45,998 nucleotides of DNA from Comamonadaceae bacterium 2FH (GTDB lineage Bacteria > Pseudomonadota > Gammaproteobacteria > Burkholderiales > Burkholderiaceae_C), in contig SCMQ01000038.1 in NCBI GenBank assembly GCA_005503335.1, forward strand, positions 1 through 45,998. The letters are read 5' to 3'. The notes under the pieces are model-generated. The model did not search any database and was not told where the DNA came from. It worked only from the letters and a program-made list of their open reading frames with translations. Shown here piece by piece: positions 35,031 through 44,167 of the stretch. How positions within the stretch are numbered: position 1 is the first letter of the stretch; every line of letters begins with the position of its first letter. A program made the translations under genes and the position numbers.

Positions 35031-37871
35031 ATGCACAACGCCCCGCCGGCCACCGAGCGCATCATGCCCAGCACCGGCCGCCCCTCCCCCGGCCCCCGCC
35101 TGGAGGCCACCGAGCTGCTGCGCATCCTGCGCGAGCTGGTGAGCGAACTCCACCCCGGGCCGCCGCGCCCCGCCGAACTGGACAGCCACCTCGAGCGCGA
35201 CCTGGGCCTGGACAGCCTGGCACGCGTCGAACTGCTGGCCCGCCTGGAGCGCGCCGCCGGCGTGCGCCTGCCCGCCGCCACGCTGGCCGAGGCCGAAACG
35301 CCGCGCCAGCTGCTGACGGCGCTGCTCAGCGCGCAACCCGAGGCGCCGCCAGCCACCGAGGCCGAGCCCGTGCCGGCTGCGCCCAGCGCCGCGGTGGAGG
35401 CTCCCACAGCCGCGCTCACCCTGGTCGAGGTCCTGCAATGGCATGCGGCGCGCACGCCGCAGCGCGTGCATGTGCGCCTGCTGGGCGACGGCGCCGAACT
35501 GGGCACTCTGAGCTACGGCGAACTGCTGCATGACGCGCGCCGCATCGCCTGCGGCCTGCAGCGCGATGGCCTGGCACCGGGCCAGGCCGTGGCCATCATG
35601 CTGCCGACCTGCCTGGCGTTCTTCACCAGCTTCTTCGGTGCCCTGCTGGCCGGTGGGGTGCCGGTGCCCATGTACCCGCCGACGCGCCCCTCGCAGCTCG
35701 AAGACCACCTGCGGCGCCAGACCGGCATCCTCGACAGCTGCCAGGCGCCGGTGCTGATCACCGTGACCGAGGCCCTCGCCGTCGCGCGCCTGCTCGCCAC
35801 GCAGACCGCCAGCCTCAAGCGCGTCTGCACGCCGCAGCAGCTGGGCGCGGGCGCCGACGACCTGGCCGCGGCCACGCCCCTCACGACCGGCCTGGCCCTG
35901 CTGCAGTACACCTCGGGCAGCACCGGCAAGCCCAAGGGGGTCATGCTCAGCCACGCCAACCTGCTCGCCAACATCCGCGCCTGGAGCCGTGCCGTGGCGA
36001 TCACGGCCGACGACGTGGTCGTGAGCTGGCTGCCGCTCTACCACGACATGGGCCTGATCGCCACCTGGCTCGGCAGCCTCTACAACGGCAACCCGCTGGT
36101 GCTGATGTCGCCGCTGGACTTCCTGGCCCGCCCGGCGCGCTGGCTGTCGGTGATCGACCGCTACCGCGGCAGCCTGTCCGCGGCGCCGAATTTCGCCTAC
36201 GAGCTGGTGCTGCGCCATGCGAGCGCGGCCGATCTGGCGGGACTGGACCTGTCCTGCTGGCGGCTCGCGGTCAACGGCGCGGAACCGGTGAGCCCGGATA
36301 CGGTAGAACGCTTTTGCGAGCGCCTGGCGGCCCAGGGCCTGCGCCGCGAGGCCATGGCGCCGGCCTATGGCCTGGCCGAAAACGCGGTCGGCCTCACGGT
36401 GCCGCTGCCCGGGCGCGGCGCGCGCATCGACCGCATCGCGCGCGAGCCCTTCTTCCAGGACCAGCGCGCCCTGCCCGCCGCCGAGGCCGACGCCGACGCG
36501 CTGCGTTTCGTCGGCAGCGGCCGGCCGCTGCCCGGACACGAATTGCGCGTGGTCGACGCCGCGGAAAATGAGCTGCCAGAGCGCCAGGTCGGCCGCATCG
36601 AGTTTCGCGGCCCGTCGGCCACCACGGGGTATTTCCGCAACCCCGAGGAAACGGCGAAGCTGTGGCGCGGCGACTGGCTGGACACGGGCGACCTCGGCTA
36701 CCTGGCCGAGGGCGAGCTGTTCGTCACCGGCCGCGTCAAGGACATGATCATCCGCGGCGGACGCAACCTCTACCCCTACGAGCTGGAGGAGGCCGTGGGC
36801 GCCCTGCCCGGCGTGCGGCGCGGCTGCGTGGCGGTGTTCGGCGCCAGCGATCCGGCCACGGCCAGCGAGCGCCTGGTGGCCGTGGTCGAAACCCGGCTGC
36901 AGCCGGCCGAAGAACGCCAGCAACTGCAGCGCGCCGTCGAGCAGCTGGCGCCGGACCTGCTCGGCCTGCCGCTGGACGAGGTGGTGCTGGCGCCGCCGCA
37001 CAGCGTGCTCAAGACCTCGAGCGGCAAGATCCGCCGCGCCGCCACGCGCGAGCTCTACCTCGCCGGCGCCCTGGGCAGCCAGCGCAGCGTGCGCATGCAA
37101 CTGCTGCGGCTGGCGGCGCTAGGGCTGGCCAGGCGTGCCAGGCGCTGGACCGGACGCCTGATCGACCTGCTGTGGGCCGGCTGGGCCTGGGCCCTGCTGG
37201 CCCTGCTCGCGCCGCCGACCTGGCTGGCCATCGTCGCCTTGCGCCGCCCGGCCCTGGGCTGGCGCATCGCCGGCGCGGCCGCACGCCTGCTGCTGCGCCT
37301 GACCGGCCTGCAGCTGCGCGTGCAGGGGCTGGACCAGCTGCCACCGGCCACCGCCTGCGTGGCGGTGGCCAACCATGCCAGCTACCTGGACGGCCTGCTC
37401 GCCATGGCGGCCTTGCCGCGCCCCTTCGTGTTCGTCGCCAAGAGCGAACTGCTCGAGCGCACGGGCACCCGCCTGCTGCTGCGCGGCCTGGGCGCCGAGT
37501 TCGTCGAACGCTTCGTGCTGGAGGGCAGCGTGGAAGCCGCCCGCCACCTGGCCGAGCGGGCGCGCGCCGGCGCCGCCTTGTTCGTCTTCCCCGAGGGCAC
37601 CTTCATGCGGCATGCCGGCCTGCGTGAATTCCATTTGGGCGCCTTCCTCGCCGCCTGCGAGGCCGGACTGCCGGTGCTGCCGATCGCGATCGAGGGCACG
37701 CGCGCGCTGCTGCCGGCCGGCACCTGGCGGCCGCGCCGCGGCCCCATCACCGTGACCCTGGGCCAGCCCCTGACACCCCAGGGCGCTGACTGGCGCGCCG
37801 CGGTCGCGCTGCGCGATGCGGCCCGCGCCCAGATCCTGGCGCATTGCGGCGAGCCCGACGCGGCGCCCTGA
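35031..37871 (+). CDS. Fused acyl carrier protein - fatty acyl-AMP ligase - PlsC acyltransferase
   Basis: A 946-residue multidomain protein. Residues about 25-100 are an acyl carrier domain with phosphopantetheine serine S62 (LGLDSLARVEL). Residues about 130-680 are an adenylating ligase of the fatty acyl-AMP ligase kind: YTSGSTGKPKG (293-303), SWLPLYHDMGLIATWL, TGD (552-554), GRVKDMIIRGGRNLYPYE and K666. Residues about 705-740 are hydrophobic, and 770-930 are a PlsC acyltransferase with NHASYLD (781-787) and FPEGTF (853-858). This predicts activation of a fatty acid, loading on its own carrier, and transfer to a glycerophosphate or other hydroxyl acceptor at the membrane. ATG at 35064 is an alternative start. 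Confidence 0.9.
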   Translation: MHNAPPATERIMPSTGRPSPGPRLEATELLRILRELVSELHPGPPRPAELDSHLERDLGLDSLARVELLARLERAAGVRLPAATLAEAETPRQLLTALLSAQPEAPPATEAEPVPAAPSAAVEAPTAALTLVEVLQWHAARTPQRVHVRLLGDGAELGTLSYGELLHDARRIACGLQRDGLAPGQAVAIMLPTCLAFFTSFFGALLAGGVPVPMYPPTRPSQLEDHLRRQTGILDSCQAPVLITVTEALAVARLLATQTASLKRVCTPQQLGAGADDLAAATPLTTGLALLQYTSGSTGKPKGVMLSHANLLANIRAWSRAVAITADDVVVSWLPLYHDMGLIATWLGSLYNGNPLVLMSPLDFLARPARWLSVIDRYRGSLSAAPNFAYELVLRHASAADLAGLDLSCWRLAVNGAEPVSPDTVERFCERLAAQGLRREAMAPAYGLAENAVGLTVPLPGRGARIDRIAREPFFQDQRALPAAEADADALRFVGSGRPLPGHELRVVDAAENELPERQVGRIEFRGPSATTGYFRNPEETAKLWRGDWLDTGDLGYLAEGELFVTGRVKDMIIRGGRNLYPYELEEAVGALPGVRRGCVAVFGASDPATASERLVAVVETRLQPAEERQQLQRAVEQLAPDLLGLPLDEVVLAPPHSVLKTSSGKIRRAATRELYLAGALGSQRSVRMQLLRLAALGLARRARRWTGRLIDLLWAGWAWALLALLAPPTWLAIVALRRPALGWRIAGAAARLLLRLTGLQLRVQGLDQLPPATACVAVANHASYLDGLLAMAALPRPFVFVAKSELLERTGTRLLLRGLGAEFVERFVLEGSVEAARHLAERARAGAALFVFPEGTFMRHAGLREFHLGAFLAACEAGLPVLPIAIEGTRALLPAGTWRPRRGPITVTLGQPLTPQGADWRAAVALRDAARAQILAHCGEPDAAP

Positions 37872-37895
37872 GCCAGCGGGAACCCCCGAGGGCCG

Positions 37896-38966
37896 TCAGA
37901 CCCGGTGCCGCGCCACCGCGTCCTGGTCCCAGTCCAGGCCGATGCCGGGTGCGTCCCAGGGCAGCAGCATCCCGTCGCGCAGCTTCAGCGGCGCCCGCCG
38001 CAGCCCGCCGGCCGCGTCCAGCACCTCGAGCCAGTGGGCGGTGGGCGTCGCGCACAGCAGCTGGGAGCTGGCCTCCAGGAAGGTGTGCGAAGACATTCGC
38101 AGACCGGCCTGGTGCGCCAGCGCGGCCGCCTCCAGCCAGCCGGTGACGCCATGGATGTACTGCGCATCCGGCATCACCAAGTCCATCGCCCGGGCCGCGA
38201 TCGCCGCGCGCATCTCGGCGGGGCCGTGGAAGTTCTCGCCGATCTGGATCGGCGTGGCCACTGCGTCGGAGATGCGCGCGCAGCCCTCCAGGTCGTCCGC
38301 CAGCACCGGCTCCTCTATCCACTCCAGGCCCTCGCCGTCCAGCCCCTTGCAGCGCGCCATGGCCTCGACCGGATCGAGCGACTGGTTGTAGTCGACCATC
38401 AGCGCCACGCCGTCGTCCAGCGCCCGGCGCGCCGCACGCACGGCGGACAGGTCCTGCGCGAAGCTCGGAAACCCGGTCTTGATCTTGAGCCCCGCATAGC
38501 CGGCGGCACAGGTTTCCTCGGCGATCGCCACCACCGACTGCGCGTCGTACAGGCCCACGCTGTTGTAGGCCTTGAGCGGGCGCAGCTCGGCGCCGAGGGC
38601 GCGCGCCAGCGGCTCCCCCCTGGCGCGCGCCCAGGCGTCCCACAGGGCCATGTCCAGGCCTCCCAGGGCCACGCCGGTCAGGCCCTTGAGACCGAACAGG
38701 CGGCAGCGGCGCAGCAGGAAGGCATGGACGTCGCGCGGCGCGAGCGCCATGCCGACGACCATGCCGGCCATGCCCGCGACACAGCGCTCCAGCGCGGGCA
38801 GCAATTCGGGCAGGTAGACCTGGGCATAGGCCCCGCCCTCGACGCCGGTGTCGGTGAGCAAGTCGATGAGCACGAGCGGAAACCGGTCTATGGTGCCCGA
38901 GGCGGTGCGCACCGGCCGCGGCAGCGGGGCGAGCACGGGGGTGGTACGGATGCTGGCGATGTTCAT
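37896..38966 (-). CDS. Enolase-superfamily enzyme, mandelate racemase type
   Basis: A 356-residue enzyme. The mandelate racemase residues (K164, K166, D195, E221, E247, D270, H297, E317 in the Pseudomonas putida enzyme, recalled) are all present at a constant offset of three: K161, K163, D192, E218, E244, D267, H294, E314. Local blocks MVDYNQSLD, WIEEP, MPDA, GVTGW and MSSH also match. So it should bind Mg2+ and abstract a proton alpha to a carboxylate, with racemisation of a 2-hydroxyacid likely though not proven. The start at 38966 is preferred over 39065. It ends 24 bp from the convergent ligase fusion. Confidence 0.92.
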   Translation of the reverse strand: MNIASIRTTPVLAPLPRPVRTASGTIDRFPLVLIDLLTDTGVEGGAYAQVYLPELLPALERCVAGMAGMVVGMALAPRDVHAFLLRRCRLFGLKGLTGVALGGLDMALWDAWARARGEPLARALGAELRPLKAYNSVGLYDAQSVVAIAEETCAAGYAGLKIKTGFPSFAQDLSAVRAARRALDDGVALMVDYNQSLDPVEAMARCKGLDGEGLEWIEEPVLADDLEGCARISDAVATPIQIGENFHGPAEMRAAIAARAMDLVMPDAQYIHGVTGWLEAAALAHQAGLRMSSHTFLEASSQLLCATPTAHWLEVLDAAGGLRRAPLKLRDGMLLPWDAPGIGLDWDQDAVARHRV

Positions 38967-39064
38967 GGCGGCGGACTGGGACGGTGCAGGTCGCGCCATG
39001 TTAGCGGCTGCCGGCCATCTCGGAGCACAGGGCCTGCGGGTGCGTCTTCGCCATGCAAAGGTCA

Positions 39065-39092
39065 AAGGGCCCGGCGTTGCCGCCGGGCCCTT
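39065..39092. terminator. Terminator-like hairpin at left island border
   Basis: A perfect 11-bp stem (aagggcccggc / gccgggccctt) with a 6-base loop, followed by gggtggatggtgg. The same stem core and trailing atggtgg occur at the right border (43724-43761) by the tmRNA 3' end. It lies between the mandelate-racemase-like gene and the SIR2/DUF4020 gene. Confidence 0.6.
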
Positions 39093-39188
39093 GGGTGGAT
39101 GGTGGCGGGTGGGTTGACCATGTGCCTACTGGCCTCCCGAGCTTATGAGCACTGGTGCGGGTTGCTGCGGGAATCTGTCGCCTCCACC

Positions 39189-42100
39189 TCAGACCCCTCG
39201 TCTCCGCGAGTACTCTCGTAGCCGCTGGTATCGGGCGTCTTGCGCAAGCAGTGGCGCAGCTTGCACGATCCCGTCCAAACATTGCCCCAATTCCCGAGGG
39301 GCCCACTGTTGGTCGTCAATCACAGCATCCAGAAGACTCAGTGCATCCGCCGGGAATCGGCTGCATAAACCCGATTCGTGCAGCAGATGCACAACGTCGT
39401 GCGGATGTTCAATTGGTTGCAGCCAGTCTTGCACCGCAGCCAAAGCCTCTGGGAATTCAGATCGGGCAGCAATGATCAGCCGGGTCAACGATTCGGCGAT
39501 TCGCGGGGTGGCAAGGTCGCGGGACTTGGGCCAGACGTGTTGCCAGAATGGCTGCACACGGTTCTTCCAATAACTTTCCCTCTGATCACCTGCCCCTTCA
39601 AGCGCTTGAGAGAGCGCCTGCGCGGATTCCTCCAATCCCTCTTGAGGAAGCGCCCCAAGCGCGGATCGGAACTCTTCCACCGTGTAACCCTCGGTCGGCC
39701 CCAGCGCCGCGTAAGTCAGGAAGGCCGCGAACTGCTGGCGGTGTTCACCCAAGTCAGCGTAGTGGCGTGCGCTTTCGAGGAATGAGGATTTGAAAGCGGT
39801 CAACAATGGTTGGTAGAGGCGCGGCGACCAGAGGAAGCCTTCCCACACGGCTTTCGCTTCTGCCGGATTGTTCCAACTGAACAGCGGCAACAGGTATTGC
39901 TCGGTCCAAGTTCGATCCACGCGGAAGAGCGCGATCAATCGCGAACCCAGCAGTACCCGGCCGTGGCGGAATCGGTCCACCCGTATATCGCAGAGCTCAG
40001 TGAAGAAGGGCTCGATTTCGGTTGGAAGATGATCGTTGTCGTTCGGATTCCGTTTGAACCACAGGTTGAGCAGCGCCTGCGTGACATGCCCAACCGGATG
40101 ATTGATGGCTTCGGTGACAGGCTGATCGATCGGCGCGCCATTGCGCGTCATGCCGGTACCTGCTTCTAGCGGCAGAGCCAGGACGCGACGACACAGGTTC
40201 AGAAGGATTTCCTCGTGTCGGTTGATCGATTTGGAAGCAGCCTCGATCCACCACGTCACGCCGTGGGCGATATCCTGAATGACGGTGTCGGGCATGGTCT
40301 GCACGAGTGGTGCAGCGTATCGCCAAGACCGCAACACCATGCCGTCTTCGCTCCAGACCTGCAGTGCCTCCCGCCATCGCCCGGCCGGCCACAGGCCATC
40401 ACGTGCCAGATCGCACAGTGCGTACAGACTGTTCAATAGGTGCTTTCGGCAGACATTGCGCCAAGTGTCCTCATAGAACGGTCGTCGTTCGGGCTGCGGT
40501 TTTGTCAGCCATTGAACGAGCTCGTGTCGCTTGCGAGGCGCGATGTCGATGTCCCGGCTTTCTTCATAGTCCGGATCGCCGGTGCCGCTCATCCAGTGCG
40601 AGAACTCGTCGCGTTCATTGCCCGCCAACTGCCATTGCGGGTATGCACTGGACAGTTCCGCCAAGCGCGCCGCTGCGAGCGCGCCCAGCGCGAGGCCTGA
40701 TGCATTCAATTTGGCCAGATGCAGCCAGACTGAACGTGCGACCAAGTCTTGCCACCGATCTGGTTCGAGATCGTCCCGGTACATCTCGCGCGGAGGGCCG
40801 GCCACGATGGCGGCCTCCAGACGCTCCTGCGTAGCACCTGCCAATTGGCCCCCTTGCAGAACCAATAGCCGGAATACCTCCCGCCCCGTATCGTTGGACC
40901 ACAACCACCAGGCGCCATCCGCCGACAGCCAGTCCACCCACTGCTCGGATGCGATGCAACCGTCCTGGCTGGCGGCAAAAAAGGCCAGTCGCTTGAAGGT
41001 GGGGTACGGCAGATCGAACCACGTCTGGGCAATCCGTGCAGCGCGAGCGCTGTCAATGCTGCGAACCGCGAGCCACGCATCGCGCAGCAACTCGATCAGG
41101 GTCACCCAGTCGCGAAAGCCCCGGTTCTGCCAATGCGGACTGATGGACGGCAGGTCCCATTGCGATCGGTCGCTGCGGTTGTCCGCCTCGCCCAACTCGC
41201 GCAACAGGTCCAGCGCATCCCGCAAAAGTTGCTGGAAATCCTCCAGCAGCAGCGGCAAGGCAGACGCCCAGTGCTCGTCGGCAAGGTCACGCAGGGCTGA
41301 ATGCACGTGATCGGCGGCCAGCACCAGCTCCCAAGCCACCAATTGTTTGATGTGCGTTGGCTCGTCCGTGTTCTCTGCCCCGTCTCTCCAGAGAAACGGC
41401 TGCTTCAATGCCACCTGGGGCGCGAGCAGGTCGCGCAGTTCCAGGCGCAGCGTGGCAGTCAGCCCGCCCCTCTTCAGGCGACCTTTCCAACGATAGAGAT
41501 CGGGATCGTGCCACGGCGACTTCACCCGTCCGCTGAGCAGCAGGTGCCACAGCGTGCGCATCAACGGCCCGGGGATGGCCTTGGGTGCGTGTGAGCGGAT
41601 CTCATCCAGCTCGGCGAGCTTGCCTTCACGTTCCAGTAAGGCAAAGCGATCCAGTTCGTGCTCGATCAGCCACTGCCAACGGTCATGCAACTGCCCGCCG
41701 CGCTGGGCGATCCAGATGACCAGCCTCGGGTCATCCAGATGCCGTACCAGCCAGCGGGCCAGATGAAATATCACGTCGTCCCATTGGCTACCTGTAACTC
41801 CACCGGAAGCCAGCAGCATCGGCGGCGCAAGGGGATAGGGGGCCGGTCGGCGAATCAGGCTGAAGCGCAGTTTGGCGTCCACCTCGTCGCGCGGGGGTAC
41901 GCCAAAGCGAGCCAGATCACTGTGTTGAAAGCGTTCGTCTGAGAACGCCTCCAGCAACCAGTACAGTGGTGGAGCGGGGTTGAAGTCTGCAAAGCGTTTC
42001 GCCGGCAGCCCTGATTTGTCGGACAAGGCCCACAACACTCGGCCAACGAAATCATCCTGTCGCGTGCTTGCCGATGGCCGCGTGATAGCGTGGCTGACTA

Positions 42101-42622
42101 CGATGCGCTCCTTGCCCAGTACGCCGTCGCGGTAGGTTTCCGCCCAGGCATGCAAGGTTTTGTGTAGCGCCGAATGGTCATGACTGCCGGCGGGGACTTC
42201 GTACAGGATAGGAGTTACGCCCTTTGCTTCCCACTCGATGGTCTTGCGGTGTTCCTGCCCTGGCTCGCAGTCGCCCAGCGCCCAGGCCTGCGGCGTGACT
42301 TCGCCCAGCATCCGGTCGGCAGCCAGCGCATCCATCATGTAGCGCAACACCGGATCATTGATGCTGTAGCCAACGAAGCACACCACGTAGTTGCGGAACA
42401 ACTCGCTCACGAAGCGAGCTGCCCAGCGTTCGGTGAGGTAGGCCAGACCAAAATCACCACTGGTGACCACCAACCGGTTCAATGCCGTGTCATCCGTTTT
42501 TTCGGGCAGCAGGCCGTGCAAGTAGACCAGCCCGTTCCAGCGGCTGTTCTTTGGGATAGGCAGCATCGGTGCGGCATACGCCTGGAACGCTTGGCCTGTG
42601 CGTTTGGCCGCCGTGTGAAACT
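39189..42622 (-). pseudogene. SIR2-DUF4020-type defence protein, N-terminus lost
   Basis: About 1140 residues remain. The first ones (FHTAAKRTGQAFQAYAAP, then NGLVYLHGLLPE, VVTSGDFGLAYLTERWAARF, VVCFVGYSINDPVLRYMMDAL) are the C-terminal half of a SIR2 domain. The remaining 900 residues are helical and Trp-rich, ending in a region I assign tentatively to DUF4020. SIR2 proteins with such tails deplete NAD+ on phage infection. The NAD+-binding N-terminal half (GAG, Asn/His residues) is absent: the frame joins an IS4-type transposase remnant at about 42622. The first internal ATG is 42566. Base composition is visibly lower in GC than flanking genes. Confidence 0.75.
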
Positions 42623-43102
42623 GCGCAGGTCCAGCAGTGTGTGCAGCTTGACGGCGGCCTTGGTGGAGCGAAACGGCGCCCAGTCGAACAGGCTCAGGCA
42701 CAGATCGATGGTGCTGGAGTCCAGCGCGTAGACCGTGTTGTCCAACTCGACGCCGAGCGACTCGCTCGCGTAGAGCTTGCGCGCGCGACGGATCAGCACG
42801 GCCGCCAGGTCCGACCAGATGCGCCAGTCGCGCGATTCGTTGGCGTCGGCCAGCGTCGAGCGCCTGACCGCCGAGCGAAAGCCCATCGCGTAGAGCTTGC
42901 TCGCGTTGGCCGACAGGCTCGCCTCGATGTCGCGCAGGCTCTCGCGCCAGGTCAACTGTGCGAAGGCCATCGCCCGGAACTGCTCGGCGCACGACAGCGT
43001 GCGCACACCCGAGTTGCCGGCGTAGCGGTGCACGATGCGCGCAAAGCTCGTCCACGGCACAAACTCCATGTTCTGGGCGAACAGGGTCTTGCCGGCATTC
43101 AC
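42623..43102 (-). pseudogene. IS4-family transposase, N-terminal fragment
   Basis: 160 codons remain: MNAGKTLFAQNMEFVPWTSF at the start, then GVRTLSCAEQFRAMAFAQL, YAMGFRSAVRRSTLADANES and VYALDSSTIDLCLSLFDWAP, ending KLHTLLDLR. These are the DUF4372/IS4 N-terminus and first catalytic aspartate (ALDSS). The sequence then stops matching, and SIR2 sequence follows directly in another frame, so the rest was deleted together with the SIR2 N-terminus. A hairpin (43111-43117 / 43125-43131) lies before the start codon and overlaps the ribosome site. Confidence 0.85.
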
Positions 43103-43367
43103 AGGTACTCCTCGGAGATGTCAACTCCGAGAAACTACCTAATTTTTGACGCTCGAAATTCAAATCGGCACCAAGAGAAATCAGCCTGCAGCCCGCGCCA
43201 ATGCTCGATCTTTGGCTTGGCATGGGCTATTTAACCGGACAGTAGTGGTCAAGGAACTTGACTCATTTGGCCTGCGCGGGCGTATCGCCCAGGCGCTATC
43301 GCCCGGCTATCGACGATAGCGCGCATGGTGTCCTTCCAGGCTCAAGCGCAGCCTCCCCCGGTGTGGT
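43103..43367. other. IS end and spacer between transposase remnant and HTH gene
   Basis: A 265-bp stretch without a supported gene. It holds the hairpin before the transposase start (ctcggag / ctccgag) and an AT-richer part around 43137-43170. The segment ttaaccggacagtagtgg (43230-43247) could be the IS terminus by resemblance to IS4-type ends (inference). No promoter or repeat is otherwise clear. Confidence 0.4.
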
Positions 43368-43589
43368 TCATTCTTCTTGCCCCCTGCTCTCCGACTCCTC
43401 GTCGGCACCGCCGGCGCGCACCCAATCGTCCACCTCAGACAACTGGAACTTCCAAAGCCGACCAATCTTGTGCGCCGGCAGGCCTTTACGCTCGCGCCAG
43501 CGGTAGACGGTGTCCTTCACGACGCCCAGGTGCTGGGCGACTTGCTCGGCGGTGACCCAGGGTTCGGCAGTCATGACATTGGTGCTCAT
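43368..43589 (-). CDS. Small excisionase/AlpA-like helix-turn-helix protein
   Basis: A 73-residue MerR-type winged HTH (HTH_17): WVTAEQVAQHLGVVKDTVYR then WRERKGLPAHKIGRLWKFQLSEVDDWV, with an acidic tail. Such proteins regulate or excise mobile elements or control defence genes. It sits upstream of the SIR2/DUF4020 gene on the same strand, with the transposase remnant now between them, so it may have been its partner. ATG at 43574 is an alternative start. Confidence 0.85.
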   Translation of the reverse strand: MSTNVMTAEPWVTAEQVAQHLGVVKDTVYRWRERKGLPAHKIGRLWKFQLSEVDDWVRAGGADEESESRGQEE

Positions 43590-43723
43590 GCTTGGACTCT
43601 TAGAGTCGAATTAAATCGTCCAAAGTCTAGCAGAGGCAAACCAAGACGCCGAGCCTTCCGGGGCCGGATATCCCTGGCCCGATGGCCAGCACCGGCGCCG
43701 ATACTGGGAAAGCAGACAAGAAA

Positions 43724-43750
43724 AAGGGCCCGGAGAACATCCGGGCCCTT
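43724..43750 (-). terminator. Rho-independent terminator of ssrA
   Basis: A 10-bp perfect stem (aagggcccgg / ccgggccctt) with a 7-base loop, followed on the minus strand by a run of five T. It begins 6 bp past the tmRNA 3' end. Confidence 0.85.
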
Positions 43751-43755
43751 GTGTA

Positions 43756-44131
43756 TGGTGGAGCTGGCGGGATTTGAACCCGCGTCCGTCAATCTTCCTC
43801 GCACAGATCTACATGTTTAGCGTTCTGATTTGAGTCTCGCCACCTGGATCGCGCAGACGCACGCTACCCAAGCCGCCAGTACCCTATTGTCTCGTCTCAA
43901 CCCAAGGTACCCGGGCCAAGACCAGCCGATGTGAATGCCCTCGCAGCCGGGAGGTCTTGCGACCCCCTTGCCCAGCCCATCGGCCTGCTGTTGCGAGGCT
44001 CACCGGTGTTTAAGCGGCGAGTGCGAAACGTTCGTCGTTTGCAGTTAGTTTGTTTCAGCTGTTTTACGAGGTGACTGAACCTCGACATGCACCGCTACGA
44101 TTCCAACCCACGTCGAAACCAATGCAGCCCC
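43756..44131 (-). ncRNA. ssrA: Transfer-messenger RNA (tmRNA)
   Basis: A 376-nt RNA rescuing stalled ribosomes with SmpB. The 5' end ggggctgcattgg pairs with the 3' acceptor end cgccagctccacca. The T-arm reads gcgggttcaaatcccgcc. The tag frame at 44010-44042 encodes ANDERFALAA followed by TAA, starting with resume codon GCA. The tail is the acceptor CCA encoded in the gene. A terminator follows. Confidence 0.97.
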
Positions 44132-44140
44132 TAGACGCGT

Positions 44141-44167
44141 ATTTTAGGCGTCTGCGAGTAACTTCAA
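44141..44167 (-). promoter_or_regulatory. Candidate ssrA promoter inside the gph 3' end
   Basis: On the minus strand taaaat (44141-44146) lies 9 bases before the mature 5' end and overlaps the gph stop codon. ttgaag (44162-44167) is a possible -35 at a short 15-bp spacing. Confidence 0.45.

Noticed and set aside
34779-37100. A 773-codon minus-strand frame opposite the ligase fusion
   Set aside because: Shadow of a gene with many confirmed motifs; no domain pattern of its own.
39093-39125. A second tmRNA or tRNA 3' end at the left island border
   Set aside because: Only a partial match to the T-arm side; no foldable tRNA-like structure, so it is reported just as a possible decayed attachment repeat.
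42624-43223. The N-terminal 200 residues of the long frame that continues into the SIR2 gene
   Set aside because: That part is the transposase remnant read in the wrong frame. The true SIR2 sequence starts only at about 42622.
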